A DNA stretch of 64,000 nucleotides from a bacterium (GCA_030432695.1 JAUILN010000018.1:62001-126000), one strand, 5' to 3'. Positions 1 to 8,414 are shown, counted from the stretch's first letter. Numbers and translations: made by a program. Notes: a model not told the origin generated them from the letters alone.

Positions 1-1053
1 GCCATCGGCACTCAGCCAGAGGTTGCCGGTCGTCGACCCGAAGGCCAGGCTGCGGCCATCCGCCGACACGTCGAGAGCGTGGCGCAGGACCAGGTCGTAG
101 GCGTGCCGCTGTGGTAGGCCCGTGCGCAGCTCCTCGAAGCTCCGTCCGCCGTCGCGGGTACGCGTGACCACGAGACTCCCGTTCACCGGCACCCGGCGCT
201 CGTCCTTGTCGGCGGGGACGAACCAGGCGGTGTCCGGGTCCTCGGGGTGCACCGCGACCGCGAAGCCGAACGTCGACGGCCCGGCCTTCTCGATCTCGGT
301 CCAGTTCCGCCCGGCGTCGGTGCTCTTGAAGATGCCGTTGTGGTGCTGGCACCAGATCACGTCGGGAGCCGCGGCGCAGCGCGCGAGGCGGTGGGGGTCC
401 TGGGCCAGCGGATCGAACTGGCGCTCCTCGGGCATGTAGGCGGCTCGCATTCCGCTCTCGTGAGGTTCCCAGCTCGCGCCGTCGTCGGCGGTGTGCCAGA
501 CGCCGGCGCACGACACGCCCAGCGCGAGGCGCTTCGGATCCCGCGGGTCGATGCTGATCGAGTGCAGCGCGGGCACCTCGGAGCCGCCGCCCATCCACTG
601 CTGTCGTCGCGGATCGTGCCACAGCGACTCGACGAGCTGCCAGGAGTCGCCGTGGTCGTCGGAGCGGAACAGGCCACCGGGCAGGGTGCCGGCCCACAGG
701 CGACCGGGTTGATCGGAGCTGCCGGGTTCCAGGGTCCAGATCGAGCGGAGCTTCCACTCGATCGTGCGACCCATGATGTCGCGCTCCGGCTCGGCGTCGG
801 CCGGCCGCTCGGGGTAGCGGGGGACCTGGATCTCCTCCCAGGGACCGCCCGCCTTCCGCCGGTGGAGCTTCGGCCCGAAGTGGCCATGTTCGAGGGCCGC
901 GTAGAGGGTCTGGTCGCGCGAGTCCTGGAGGACGGCGCTGACCGGGATCGCCAGATGGTCGACCCCGGTGATCTCCCAGGCGTCGCCGCGGCCGGGTTCG
1001 AGGGTGAACAGTCCCTTGCGGGTCGCGACGTGGAGCTTGCTCGAGGGGGTCAT
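1..1053 (-). CDS. BNR/sialidase-fold repeat protein (3' end beyond window)
   Basis: The reading frame is open from an ATG at 1053 to the window edge (351 codons, C-terminus missing). The translation has several Asp-box-like units (SDDHGDSW, TADDGASW, STDAGRNW, TRDGGRSF) spaced like the blades of a BNR/VPS10-type beta-propeller. I see no signal peptide (it begins MTPSSKLHVATRKGLF), so a cytoplasmic location is likely. It follows the MoaD-like gene by 19 bp on the same strand, so the two are probably co-transcribed. Proteins of this class are often named exo-alpha-sialidase, but nothing here shows a sialidase active site. The fold assignment is good and the function is unknown. Confidence 0.75.
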   Translation of the reverse strand, partial: MTPSSKLHVATRKGLFTLEPGRGDAWEITGVDHLAIPVSAVLQDSRDQTLYAALEHGHFGPKLHRRKAGGPWEEIQVPRYPERPADAEPERDIMGRTIEWKLRSIWTLEPGSSDQPGRLWAGTLPGGLFRSDDHGDSWQLVESLWHDPRRQQWMGGGSEVPALHSISIDPRDPKRLALGVSCAGVWHTADDGASWEPHESGMRAAYMPEERQFDPLAQDPHRLARCAAAPDVIWCQHHNGIFKSTDAGRNWTEIEKAGPSTFGFAVAVHPEDPDTAWFVPADKDERRVPVNGSLVVTRTRDGGRSFEELRTGLPQRHAYDLVLRHALDVSADGRSLAFGSTTGNLWLSADG

Positions 1054-1072
1054 GCGGCGGTCGAGGAACGGG

Positions 1073-1354
1073 TCAGCCGCCGGACAGCGCCTGGATCACG
1101 TCGATCCGGCGGCAGCCCGATGGCAGGGGGGCGTCGAGGGCGGGGGTGCCGGGCAGCGAGCGGCCGTCGGCGAACAGCGCGATGTGCGGTCGGAGGTCAC
1201 CCTGTTCGTCGAGGACGTAGCCTCGGAGGGAGGGCGCGGCCCGGAACGCGGCGTCGAGGACGTCGCGGAGTAGCGCGTCGGGCACGGCGTCGACCTGCTG
1301 GGGTGGGCAGGGCACGTGACTCTGCAGGGCCTGGGCGAAGCGGACCTCGGGCAT
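1073..1354 (-). CDS. MoaD/ThiS-like ubiquitin-fold protein with C-terminal GG
   Basis: This 93-residue protein has the size and pattern of the MoaD/ThiS family: an N-terminal beta segment (MPEVRFAQAL), a helix near residues 25-38, a segment HIALFADGRSL, and the hallmark C-terminal diglycine (QALSGG). In the family the terminal Gly is adenylated by a MoeB/ThiF E1 and becomes a thiocarboxylate sulfur carrier, or is conjugated to proteins. No E1, MoaE or ThiG lies nearby. Instead the gene heads an apparent operon with the BNR-propeller gene downstream. It is divergent from glmU, so 1355-1499 holds both promoters. The family call is fairly secure; the pathway is not. Confidence 0.75.
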   Translation of the reverse strand: MPEVRFAQALQSHVPCPPQQVDAVPDALLRDVLDAAFRAAPSLRGYVLDEQGDLRPHIALFADGRSLPGTPALDAPLPSGCRRIDVIQALSGG

Positions 1355-1499
1355 CGCGTGCCAGCGTATCGGCGGCGGCCGGGTCGGTCTGCGTGGCGAT
1401 TCGCCCTTCGGAGCCGCTCAGGTCCCGGTCCGGTCTTGACCACCCGGGGTCCGATCCGCAGAATCCTCGCCCCTTTTCCCCGTCGCCGCCGCCCGAACC

Positions 1500-2771
1500 A
1501 TGACCCGCCCTCTTGCCGTAATCGTCCTCGCTGCGGGCCTGGGCACCCGCACCAAGGTGCGGTTTCCCAAGGTCTTGCTGCCGTTGTGCGGCAAGACCCT
1601 GCTCGGCACGGTGCTCGACGAGGTGGCCGGACTCGGGCCGGATTCCGTGGTGGTCGTCCTCCACCACCAGAAGCAAGCGGTCGAGGCGACGCTGGCCGGG
1701 CGCGACGGTCTGACGGTCGTCGACCAGGGCGAGCCGCGCGGCACCGGCCACGCGGTGCAGGTCGCGATGGAGGCTCTGGCCGGCTTCGAGGGCGACGTGA
1801 TGGTCTGCTACGGCGACATGCCGCTGCTGCGGACCGAGACCTTTGCCGCGCTGCGCGAGAGCATCGGCGACAGCGCCGGATCGGTGCTCACCGCGTTCAT
1901 GGACGACCCGACCGGGCTCGGCCGGATCCTCCGAAACGAGGAGGATCGCTTCCTGGGCATCCGCGAGCAGAAGGACTGTTCCGAGGCCGAGGACGCGATC
2001 GACGAGATCAACGTCGGCATCGTCTGCTACGACGCCGGCAAGCTGCGCACGGCGCTGGGCAAGCTCTCGGACGACAACGCCCAGGGCGAGTTCTACCTCA
2101 CCGACGTGGTCGAGCACCTGCTGGCCGACGGCGAGACGGTCGAGACGCTGGTGCTCGACGATCCCGACGAGGCGCTCGGCGTGAACTCGCTGGTGCAGCT
2201 GTCGCAGGCGCGCGTGGTGATGCAGGACCGCATCCTCGAGGAGCACCTGCTGAACGGAGTGATGATCGAGGATCCGATCACCACCTTCATCGACCACGGT
2301 GTGACGATCGGTCGCAATACGCGGATCCTGCCGTGCACGGTGATCCGCAGCGGCGTGGTGATCGGCGAGGACTGCGAGGTCGGCCCGTTCACGCATCTGC
2401 GGGTCGGCGCGGAGCTCCGCGACAAGGCCGAGGTCGGCAACTTCGTCGAGATGAAGAAGTCGGTGCTGGGCGAGGGTGCGAAGGCCAAGCACCTGACCTA
2501 CCTCGGCGACGCGCGGATCGGCCGCAAGGCCAACATCGGCGCCGGCACGATCACCGCCAACTACGACGGCGAGAACAAGCACCCGACCGTGATCGGTGAC
2601 GGCGCGTTCATCGGTAGCGGGACGGTGATCGTCGCGCCCTCCACCGTCGGTGACCGGGCCCTGGTGGGCGCCGGCGCGATCGTGCGCAAGGGTTCGGAGA
2701 TCGGTGCGGACGAAGTCTGGGTCGGTCTGCCGGCGAAGCTGCTCAAGCGCCGCGAGGGGAGTGGGTCATGA
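1500..2771 (+). CDS. glmU: Bifunctional GlmU (GlcNAc-1-P uridylyltransferase / GlcN-1-P acetyltransferase)
   Basis: GlmU makes UDP-GlcNAc from glucosamine-1-phosphate in the cytoplasm by acetylation and then uridylation, feeding peptidoglycan and LPS synthesis. The N-terminal domain opens with the nucleotidyltransferase signature LAAGLGTR (about residues 11-18) followed by PKVLLP. The C-terminal left-handed beta-helix contains HVGNFVEMKK-like and HLTYLGDA segments and GAGTITANYDG, which are diagnostic of GlmU rather than of GalU or RmlA. At 423 residues it is about 30 shorter than the E. coli enzyme, mostly at the C-terminal tail. Its stop overlaps the start of prs by 4 bases (ATGA), indicating translational coupling. 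Confidence 0.95.
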   Translation: MTRPLAVIVLAAGLGTRTKVRFPKVLLPLCGKTLLGTVLDEVAGLGPDSVVVVLHHQKQAVEATLAGRDGLTVVDQGEPRGTGHAVQVAMEALAGFEGDVMVCYGDMPLLRTETFAALRESIGDSAGSVLTAFMDDPTGLGRILRNEEDRFLGIREQKDCSEAEDAIDEINVGIVCYDAGKLRTALGKLSDDNAQGEFYLTDVVEHLLADGETVETLVLDDPDEALGVNSLVQLSQARVVMQDRILEEHLLNGVMIEDPITTFIDHGVTIGRNTRILPCTVIRSGVVIGEDCEVGPFTHLRVGAELRDKAEVGNFVEMKKSVLGEGAKAKHLTYLGDARIGRKANIGAGTITANYDGENKHPTVIGDGAFIGSGTVIVAPSTVGDRALVGAGAIVRKGSEIGADEVWVGLPAKLLKRREGSGS

Positions 2772-3736
2772 GACGAGGCAAGGGACTCCGGGTCTTCTCC
2801 GGCCGTGCGCACCCGCAACTGGCGCGCGACATCTGCGCGCACATGGGAATCCCGCTCGGTGAGGTCACGATCGAGGACTTCCCCGACCGCGAGATCAACC
2901 TCAAGGTCGAGTGCGACGTGCGCGGCGCCGACGTGTTCGTCGTGCAGCCGACCTGTCCGCCGGTGCACGACAACCTGTTCGAGCTGCTGTCGTTCATCGA
3001 CTGCCTGCGCCGCGCCTCGGCCGAGAACATCACCGCCGTCATCCCGTACTTCGGCTATGCGCGGAAGGACCGGAAGGACGAGGGGCGGGTGCCGATCAAT
3101 GCCAAGTTGGTCGCCAACCTGATCACGGTGGCCGGCGCGACGCGGGTCTTGGCGATCGACCTGCACGCCGCCCAGATCCAGGGCTTCTTCGACATCCCGG
3201 TGGACCACCTGTTCGCCCGGCCGGTGCTGATGGAGAAGGTCCGCGAACTCGGCGCCGACAACCCGGTGATCGTGTCGCCGGACGTCGGTGGCACCAAGCT
3301 GGCCCGCGCCTATGCCAAGGAGCTGAAGGCCGAGCTGGCGATCGTCGACAAGCGACGGATCAGCGGCGACCGGACCGTCGTCGAGAACATCGTCGGTCAG
3401 GTCGAGGGCCGCGACGTGGTCCTCGTCGACGACATGATCTCGACTGCCGGTTCGATCACCGACGCCGCACGCATCGCCAAGGAGAAGGGCGCCAAGAAGG
3501 TCTACATCGTCGCGACGCACGGCGTGCTGTGCGGCAACGCGGTGCAGCGCCTCGACGACTGTCCTGCCGAGGTGATCCTGCTCAGCGACACCATCCCCCA
3601 CGATGACGCGAAGCCGGTCCGCCTGGTGGAGGCGTCGGTCGCGCCGTTGTTGGCGCGCGCCATCGATCGCATCCATCGCAGCGAGAGCGTGAGTTCCCTG
3701 TTCGAAGGGGGCGCGCGCGACGCTGCCGATCGTTGA
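2768..3736 (+). CDS. prs: Ribose-phosphate pyrophosphokinase
   Basis: Prs makes PRPP from ribose-5-phosphate and ATP, for nucleotide, His and Trp synthesis. The 322-residue length is normal. Family marks visible: DFPDREINLK near residues 37-46, YFGYARKDRK near 94-103 (flexible-loop region), IDLHAAQIQGFFDIPVDHL near 130-148, and the PRPP-binding loop VDDMISTAGSI, with its two Asp residues at 221-222. The glmU-prs adjacency is conserved in many bacteria and here uses an ATGA overlap. A 133-bp gap then separates it from bL25. The C-terminus is slightly extended (EGGARDAADR). Confidence 0.96.
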   Translation: MRRGKGLRVFSGRAHPQLARDICAHMGIPLGEVTIEDFPDREINLKVECDVRGADVFVVQPTCPPVHDNLFELLSFIDCLRRASAENITAVIPYFGYARKDRKDEGRVPINAKLVANLITVAGATRVLAIDLHAAQIQGFFDIPVDHLFARPVLMEKVRELGADNPVIVSPDVGGTKLARAYAKELKAELAIVDKRRISGDRTVVENIVGQVEGRDVVLVDDMISTAGSITDAARIAKEKGAKKVYIVATHGVLCGNAVQRLDDCPAEVILLSDTIPHDDAKPVRLVEASVAPLLARAIDRIHRSESVSSLFEGGARDAADR

Positions 3737-3869
3737 ACCGTCCGCGACGGGCGGTCTTCCTACCGAGGTCGCCTGGATACGGGCGTCTCGACCCTCAACC
3801 CTGAACACACCGTCGGGAGCTCTCGGTCCCCGACACCCGGTTCCAACCCCGTTCCCAGAGTCCTTCCCG

Positions 3870-4409
3870 ATGGAAGTCACCACGATCGCCGCGCTGCCGC
3901 GCGAAGCCACCGGCAAGCGCCAGGTCCAACAGCTCCGCGCCGAGGGCTACGTGCCCGCGGTCGTCTACGGCCGCGACGCCGCCGCCGAGTCGATCCAGGT
4001 CTCGGCCTACGAGATCGAGCGCGAGTTCTCCAGGCACCACCGCGTGTTCAATCTCAGCGTCAAGGGCGCCGAGCAGGCGGTCTACCTCCAGGACGTCCAG
4101 TGGGACGTGCTGACCGACGAGCCGCTCCACATCGACTTCAAGCGGATCGACATGGGTCAGCCGCTGCCGGTCGAGGTCGAATTGGTGTTCGTCGGTATCC
4201 CGAAGGGGCAGTCCAAGGGTGGCTCGCTGGTCCGTGACCTGCGTTCGATCAAGGTCCACGCGATGCCGTCGGCGATCCCGCACGACATCGAGGTCAAGGT
4301 GGGCGGCGTCGACGTGGGTGACGTGATCCGGGCCAAGGACCTCAAGCTCCCCGAAGGCGTGACCCTGAACTGCTCCGAATCGCTGGTCGTCGCTCGGATG
4401 CCCGAGTGA
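3870..4409 (+). CDS. rplY: 50S ribosomal protein bL25 (CTC family)
   Basis: The 179-residue protein begins with the bL25 pattern (ALPREATGKRQVQQLRAEG, then VPAVVYGRD) and continues with the longer CTC-type C-terminal beta domain (VEVELVFVGIPKGQ, then SESLVVARMPE). bL25 binds the 5S rRNA E-loop; the longer CTC form is tied to general stress in some Firmicutes. It sits between prs and pth, the usual order in many phyla. The start is ATG 3870, preceded by GAGTCCTTCCCG, with no strong Shine-Dalgarno. Confidence 0.95.
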   Translation: MEVTTIAALPREATGKRQVQQLRAEGYVPAVVYGRDAAAESIQVSAYEIEREFSRHHRVFNLSVKGAEQAVYLQDVQWDVLTDEPLHIDFKRIDMGQPLPVEVELVFVGIPKGQSKGGSLVRDLRSIKVHAMPSAIPHDIEVKVGGVDVGDVIRAKDLKLPEGVTLNCSESLVVARMPE

Positions 4410-4513
4410 CCCTTCGGGCGCCACGGCTCCCGGTGGGGCCCCGATCCGGGCTTGGCTGCGTGCCCTCGAACGGCTAGCATCCTTCGCCCTGTTTCGCGAG
4501 ACGGGACCTCTCG

Positions 4514-5248
4514 ATGGACTACCGCAAGGTCGTGCTCGGCATCGGTAACCCCGGTCCCGAATACGAGGACACCCGGCACAACGCCGGCTTCCTGACCGTC
4601 GACGTCCTCGCAGCGCGGCATGGGGTGGCCTTCGAGCGGTTGCAGCGCAAGTCTTCCGACGGTCGCAAGCTCTTCGGAGGGCGAGTCAAAGCCCACGTGG
4701 CGCGGATTCCGTACGGTGGCTCGGTCGCCGCGCGGGATCCAGACCGGCGGGATCCCGCTGGCTGGGCGCTGCTCGTCAAGCCACTCACCTACGTGAATCT
4801 CTCCGGTGACGTCGCCGGTCCGCTGCTGCGGGCCGCCGGCCTTCAGCCGGAGTCGCTCTTTGTCGTCGTCGACGACCTGAACCTACCGCTGGGCCGGATT
4901 CGTGTCCGGCCGGCGGGGAGTTCGGGCGGGCACAACGGTCTCAAGTCCATCGAGCAGGCCCTGTGCACGTCCGGGTATCCCCGTCTCCGTCTCGGTATCG
5001 GGAAGTCCGGAGCTTCCGAAGCGACTCCGTCCGCCCGTGCACCTTCCTCGGCTTCGTCCTTGGGGAGTGGCGCGGAGGACACGGTCAGCTTCGTCCTGGC
5101 TCGGTTTCTTCCGGAGGAACGGCAGGTTCTTCACCTGGTCCTCGAGCGCTCCGCCGACGTGTGCCAGCAGTGGCTGGACGGTGAAGCGGTCGAATCCCTC
5201 ATGGGTCTCCACAACGGTTTCGTGGCGACCCCGGAGAACGAGTCTTGA
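4514..5248 (+). CDS. pth: Peptidyl-tRNA hydrolase
   Basis: Pth cleaves the ester bond of peptidyl-tRNA released from stalled ribosomes. Signatures: GIGNPGPEYEDTRHNAGF near residues 10-27 (including the catalytic His), VKPLTYVNLSG, VVDDLNLPLGRIRVR and GSSGGHNGLKS. At 244 residues it is about 50 longer than typical. The extra length lies in a charged loop near residues 70-85 and a Ser/Ala-rich loop (SASEATPSARAPSSASS region) before the C-terminal helix. Both loops lie outside the catalytic motifs, so activity is expected. Its stop codon overlaps the TTG start of rpsF. Confidence 0.95.
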   Translation: MDYRKVVLGIGNPGPEYEDTRHNAGFLTVDVLAARHGVAFERLQRKSSDGRKLFGGRVKAHVARIPYGGSVAARDPDRRDPAGWALLVKPLTYVNLSGDVAGPLLRAAGLQPESLFVVVDDLNLPLGRIRVRPAGSSGGHNGLKSIEQALCTSGYPRLRLGIGKSGASEATPSARAPSSASSLGSGAEDTVSFVLARFLPEERQVLHLVLERSADVCQQWLDGEAVESLMGLHNGFVATPENES

Positions 5249-5877
5249 AGCGAACCTACGAAGCGATGGTCCTCCTGGACAACCGGGAGGTGAAGCAGGG
5301 CTGGCAGGCCCTGAAAGACACCGTCATCGGCCTCTTCACGAAGCACGGTGCCGACATCAAGAGCGCGCGCCGCTGGGACGAGCGCCGTCTCGCGTATCCC
5401 ATCGAGCGTCAGCTCCGTGGCACCTACCTGCTGATCTACTTCGAGGCGGAGACCTCGGAGTTGGCGCTGATGCGCCGGGAACTCGAGTATGCCGAAGCGG
5501 TGCTGCGTCACCTGACCCACGTCTGCGAGGAGATCCCCGCCGACGCCTACGATCCCGAGGAAGAGTTCGACGAGGAGTCGGTCCGCGTCGAGAGCCAGGG
5601 TGATCCGGTGGTCGCCGAGCAGTCGGACGACGACGCCGACGATTCCGGCGAGTCGTCGAAGGCGGGCGCCTCGGACGACGATGCCGGTGGTGACGATGCC
5701 GGCGGTGACGATGCCGGCGGTGACGATGCCGGCGGTGACGATGCCGGCGGTGACGATGCCGGTGGTGACGATGCCGGCGGTGGCGATGCCGGTGGTGATG
5801 ATGCCGAGGGTGGCGACGCCGGCGGTGACGACACCGGAGGTGACGACTCCGACGACGACAAGAAGAAGGAGGACTGA
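5245..5877 (+). CDS. rpsF: 30S ribosomal protein bS6 with acidic repeat tail
   Basis: Residues 1-95 are a standard bS6 domain (KRTYEAMVLLDNREV, then YPIERQLRGTYLLIYFEA), which binds bS18 on the 30S platform. I chose TTG 5245 because it restores the canonical first beta strand and overlaps the pth stop as TTGA; the next Met, seven codons in, would cut that strand. After about residue 105 the sequence becomes almost entirely Asp/Glu/Gly/Ala, ending in 11 pentapeptide units and DDDKKKED. The total of 210 residues is about twice the usual length. Acidic bS6 tails are known (E. coli RimK adds Glu), but a genome-encoded repeat of this size is unusual. Confidence 0.93.
   Translation: MKRTYEAMVLLDNREVKQGWQALKDTVIGLFTKHGADIKSARRWDERRLAYPIERQLRGTYLLIYFEAETSELALMRRELEYAEAVLRHLTHVCEEIPADAYDPEEEFDEESVRVESQGDPVVAEQSDDDADDSGESSKAGASDDDAGGDDAGGDDAGGDDAGGDDAGGDDAGGDDAGGGDAGGDDAEGGDAGGDDTGGDDSDDDKKKED
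5680..5844 (+). repeat. 15-bp tandem repeat inside rpsF, about 11 units
   Basis: The unit GATGCCGGCGGTGAC (and variants) repeats about 11 times head to tail, encoding DAGGD six times and then the variants DAGGG, DAEGG and DTGGD. The first units are almost identical and the later ones have drifted, as expected for slippage expansion with decay at one edge. The copy number is likely to vary between strains. The opposite strand also reads as a long open frame, but that is a product of the repeat. Confidence 0.9.
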
Positions 5878-5879
5878 CA

Positions 5880-6182
5880 ATGGCTGACGATCAATACAGG
5901 CACGACGACGGTGGCCACGGCGAAGGTGGCGGGCGTCGACCGGGTGGTGGCGGTGGCCGCAAGGGCAAGTTCGCGCGGTTCGGCCAGAGCCGCCGCGTGG
6001 TCGAGCCGGAAGAGCCGCTCGACTACAAGAACGTCGCCTTCCTGGCGCGCTACATCGGGCCTACCGGCAAGATCCTCGGCCGTCGCCGGAGCGGCTTCTC
6101 CGGCCAGAACCAGCGGAAGCTCGCCGCCGCGATCAAGAACGCGCGGCTCCTCGGCCTTCTGCCCTACATCGGGAGGAGCTGA
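5880..6182 (+). CDS. rpsR: 30S ribosomal protein bS18
   Basis: This 100-residue protein ends with the bS18 core: LDYKNVAFLARYIGPTGKIL, then RRRSGFSGQNQRKLAAAIK and ARLLGLLPYIGR. The N-terminal 30 residues are a Gly/Arg/His-rich extension not found in short homologues. It follows rpsF by 2 bp, with AAGGAGGA just upstream of the ATG as one of the better ribosome-binding sites in this window, and precedes rplI by 2 bp. This is the classic bS6-bS18-bL9 operon, without ssb. Confidence 0.96.
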   Translation: MADDQYRHDDGGHGEGGGRRPGGGGGRKGKFARFGQSRRVVEPEEPLDYKNVAFLARYIGPTGKILGRRRSGFSGQNQRKLAAAIKNARLLGLLPYIGRS

Positions 6183-6184
6183 AC

Positions 6185-6637
6185 ATGGAGCTGTTGCTCA
6201 AGAAGACCGTCGACAACCTGGGCCGCATCGGCGACGTCGTGACCGTGCGTCCTGGATACGCCCGCAACTTCCTGCTGCCGCTGGGCTATGCCGTCCCGAT
6301 CACCAAGGCCAACATGGCCGAGATCGACAAGGCGCGGGCTCAGGCTCTGGCCGAGGAACAGGAGCGGGTCGGCAGGCTCAAGGCGATGTCGGGTGAACTG
6401 GCTGGCGTCTCGGTGACGATCGAGGGGCGGGCCAACGAGGAGGGGCACTTGTTCGGCTCGGTGTCGTCGGCCAACGTCGCCGATGCCCTGCGCGACAAGG
6501 GCTTCCCCGTCGATGCCAAGCAGGTCCGCCTGGAGCAGCCGCTCAAGGAGATCGGCGTGTTCGACGTGGAGGTCCACCTGCACGCCGATGTGACCGCGAC
6601 GGTCAAGGTCTGGGTCGTCCAGGCCAAGCCCGCGTGA
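6185..6637 (+). CDS. rplI: 50S ribosomal protein bL9
   Basis: The 150-residue length is standard. The N-terminal rRNA-binding domain shows the bL9 signature (GRIGDVVTVRPGYARNFLLP, about residues 13-32), then a long helix near 41-75 and the C-terminal domain (EGHLFGSVSSANVADALRDK). GGGAGG lies 7-10 bases before the ATG. It is the last gene of the rpsF-rpsR-rplI operon; the dispersed repeat at 6662 starts 24 bp past its stop and could act as an end structure. Confidence 0.96.
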   Translation: MELLLKKTVDNLGRIGDVVTVRPGYARNFLLPLGYAVPITKANMAEIDKARAQALAEEQERVGRLKAMSGELAGVSVTIEGRANEEGHLFGSVSSANVADALRDKGFPVDAKQVRLEQPLKEIGVFDVEVHLHADVTATVKVWVVQAKPA

Positions 6638-6661
6638 CGAGGTCCGAGAGACTGTTACGAG

Positions 6662-6829
6662 CTAGGAGGCCGTGTCACGGGAGACCATCCCGCCCAGCAC
6701 GCGCCCTCGCACCCAGGACATCGCCGCGAAGCCTCGCCGAATCCACCGATTCGGCTGCGTTTCGCGGCTTCGTCCTGAGCACGATTGCACGCACTGGATC
6801 GGAACGTGTCCCGTGACCCAACCTCCTAG
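6662..6829. repeat. Dispersed intergenic repeat, copy 1 (paired ends, internal hairpin)
   Basis: This 168-bp block matches 59095-59278 closely along almost its whole length. Its ends are complementary: CTAGGAGG and, a few bases in, GTCACGGGA on the left; TCCCGTGAC and CCTCCTAG on the right. A perfect 8-bp hairpin with a 4-base loop (GCCGAATC / GATTCGGC, 6736-6755) lies near the middle. I see no transposase. It could be a MITE-like nonautonomous element or a structured RNA or terminator module. It fills most of the 336-bp gap between rplI and rimO. Confidence 0.8.
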
Positions 6830-6973
6830 GGCGAACCACGTCGCCGAGTCTCTCGGTTGCCCCTTGGCGTGCCCCTCCGGGCCCGCGCAGAGCGCGCGAT
6901 TCGATAGAGTGAAGCGCTCCGAGACGGCGGTTCGTCCGAACTCCACTCCTTGCTGCCGCGCGCAGCTCCTACC

Positions 6974-8374
6974 GTGAACGAAGCCATTCGAGTCTCGGTC
7001 ATCAGCCTCGGCTGTGCGCGCAACCTCGTCGACTCCGAGGTGCTCCTGGGCCACGTCGCCCAGGAGGGGCTCGCCGTGGTGCGAGAGCCGGAAGAAGCCG
7101 ATGTGGTGGTCGTCAACACCTGTGGCTTCGTCGAGGAGGCCAAGCAGGAGTCGATCGACACGATCCTGGAGGCTTGCCGACTCAAGGGCTCGGACTCGCC
7201 GGTGAAGGGGGTCGTTGCGGTCGGCTGTCTCGCCCAGCGCTACGCCGACGACCTGCGAGCCTCGATTCCCGAGCTCGACGCGGTCTGCGGGATCTCCGAC
7301 TACACCGGAATCCCGGCGGTGATCCGGCGGGTGGTCAACGGCACCGATGCCCGGATGGTCGCGACGATCGACGGCGGCCGACCCAAGGGCGCTCGGTCCG
7401 ACGTCGGTCGGATGCTGCTGACGCCGCGGAGCTACGCCTACCTGCGAATCTCCGAGGGTTGCGATCACACCTGCGCGTTCTGCGCGATCCCCGGCATGCG
7501 CGGACGGAACCGTAGTAAGCCGATCGAGGTGCTGGTCGAAGAGGCGGAGTCCCTGGTTGCTCAGGGTGTGAGCGAGATCGTGGTGGTGGCGGAGGACTCC
7601 ACCGCCTACGGGCTCGACACCCACCGCGAGCGGCGCATCCACCTCCTCCTCGAGCGTCTCGCGGACGTGCCCGGGGTGACCTGGGTGCGGTTGATGTATG
7701 CGTATCCGCACACGGTGCTGCCGGCGCTGACCACCGTGCTCCGCGAGCACCCGAAGGTCGTGCCCTACCTCGACATCCCGGTGCAGCACATCTCGTCGGC
7801 CATGCTCAAGGGAATGCGCCGAGGGGTCAGCTCCGAGCAGGTGCGGGGTATCTTGCACCGGCTTCGCGACGAGATCCCCGGCATCGCGGTGCGGACGACC
7901 TTCATCACCGGCTTCCCGGGGGAAGCGGACGCCGACCAACGGGAGCTCGCCGATTTCGTCGCCGAGTACCGGTTCGAGCGGATGGGAGTCTTCACCTACA
8001 GCCACGAGGAGGGCACGCGGGCCTTCGAACGGACGGATCTCGTCGCGCCGGAACTCGCCGAGGAGCGGCGTGCGGAGCTGATGGCGATCCAGAAGCGAGT
8101 GCACGTGGAGCGGAACCGGTCGCTTGTCGGCAAGCGCCTGCCGGTGTTGGTCGATGGTCGGGCAGTCGATGGAACCGGCTACGTCGGCCGGACCTATGCG
8201 GACGCGCCGGAGGTCGACGCCTCGGTGCTGCTGCCCGGCGCGGTGTCGCGCGATCAGGACCCCTCGGGCGGCGTCCGGGCAGGTGAGTTGGTGATGGTCG
8301 AGATCACCGAAGCCGCCGAGTATGACTTGGTCGGCAGGCTGGAACCCGCCGCCGATTCGAGCGACGCTGGGTAG
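6974..8374 (+). CDS. rimO: Ribosomal protein uS12 (Asp88) methylthiotransferase RimO
   Basis: RimO is a radical-SAM enzyme with two [4Fe-4S] clusters that adds a methylthio group to an Asp of uS12. Visible marks: the N-terminal UPF0004 domain opening SLGCARNLVDSEVLLGH, with cluster Cys residues in SLGCARN, VNTCGF and VGCLAQR; the radical-SAM triad CDHTCAFC (Cys 163, 167, 170); VPYLDIPVQHISS; and a C-terminal TRAM domain. The SLGCARNLVDSE segment separates RimO from MiaB. I chose GTG 6974 (466 aa); TTG 6950 is eight codons upstream. There is no clear Shine-Dalgarno at either. Confidence 0.95.
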   Translation: MNEAIRVSVISLGCARNLVDSEVLLGHVAQEGLAVVREPEEADVVVVNTCGFVEEAKQESIDTILEACRLKGSDSPVKGVVAVGCLAQRYADDLRASIPELDAVCGISDYTGIPAVIRRVVNGTDARMVATIDGGRPKGARSDVGRMLLTPRSYAYLRISEGCDHTCAFCAIPGMRGRNRSKPIEVLVEEAESLVAQGVSEIVVVAEDSTAYGLDTHRERRIHLLLERLADVPGVTWVRLMYAYPHTVLPALTTVLREHPKVVPYLDIPVQHISSAMLKGMRRGVSSEQVRGILHRLRDEIPGIAVRTTFITGFPGEADADQRELADFVAEYRFERMGVFTYSHEEGTRAFERTDLVAPELAEERRAELMAIQKRVHVERNRSLVGKRLPVLVDGRAVDGTGYVGRTYADAPEVDASVLLPGAVSRDQDPSGGVRAGELVMVEITEAAEYDLVGRLEPAADSSDAG

Positions 8375-8414
8375 GTTCCTCTGGTCCGTGCGCTGTGCCG
8401 ATGGATCTCCCCCG

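Noticed and set aside
5131..5880. Long minus-strand open frame with ATGIVTAGIVT-like repeats opposite rpsF
   Set aside because: It is the reverse reading of the bS6 tandem repeat; the plus-strand protein is a clear ribosomal protein in a conserved operon.
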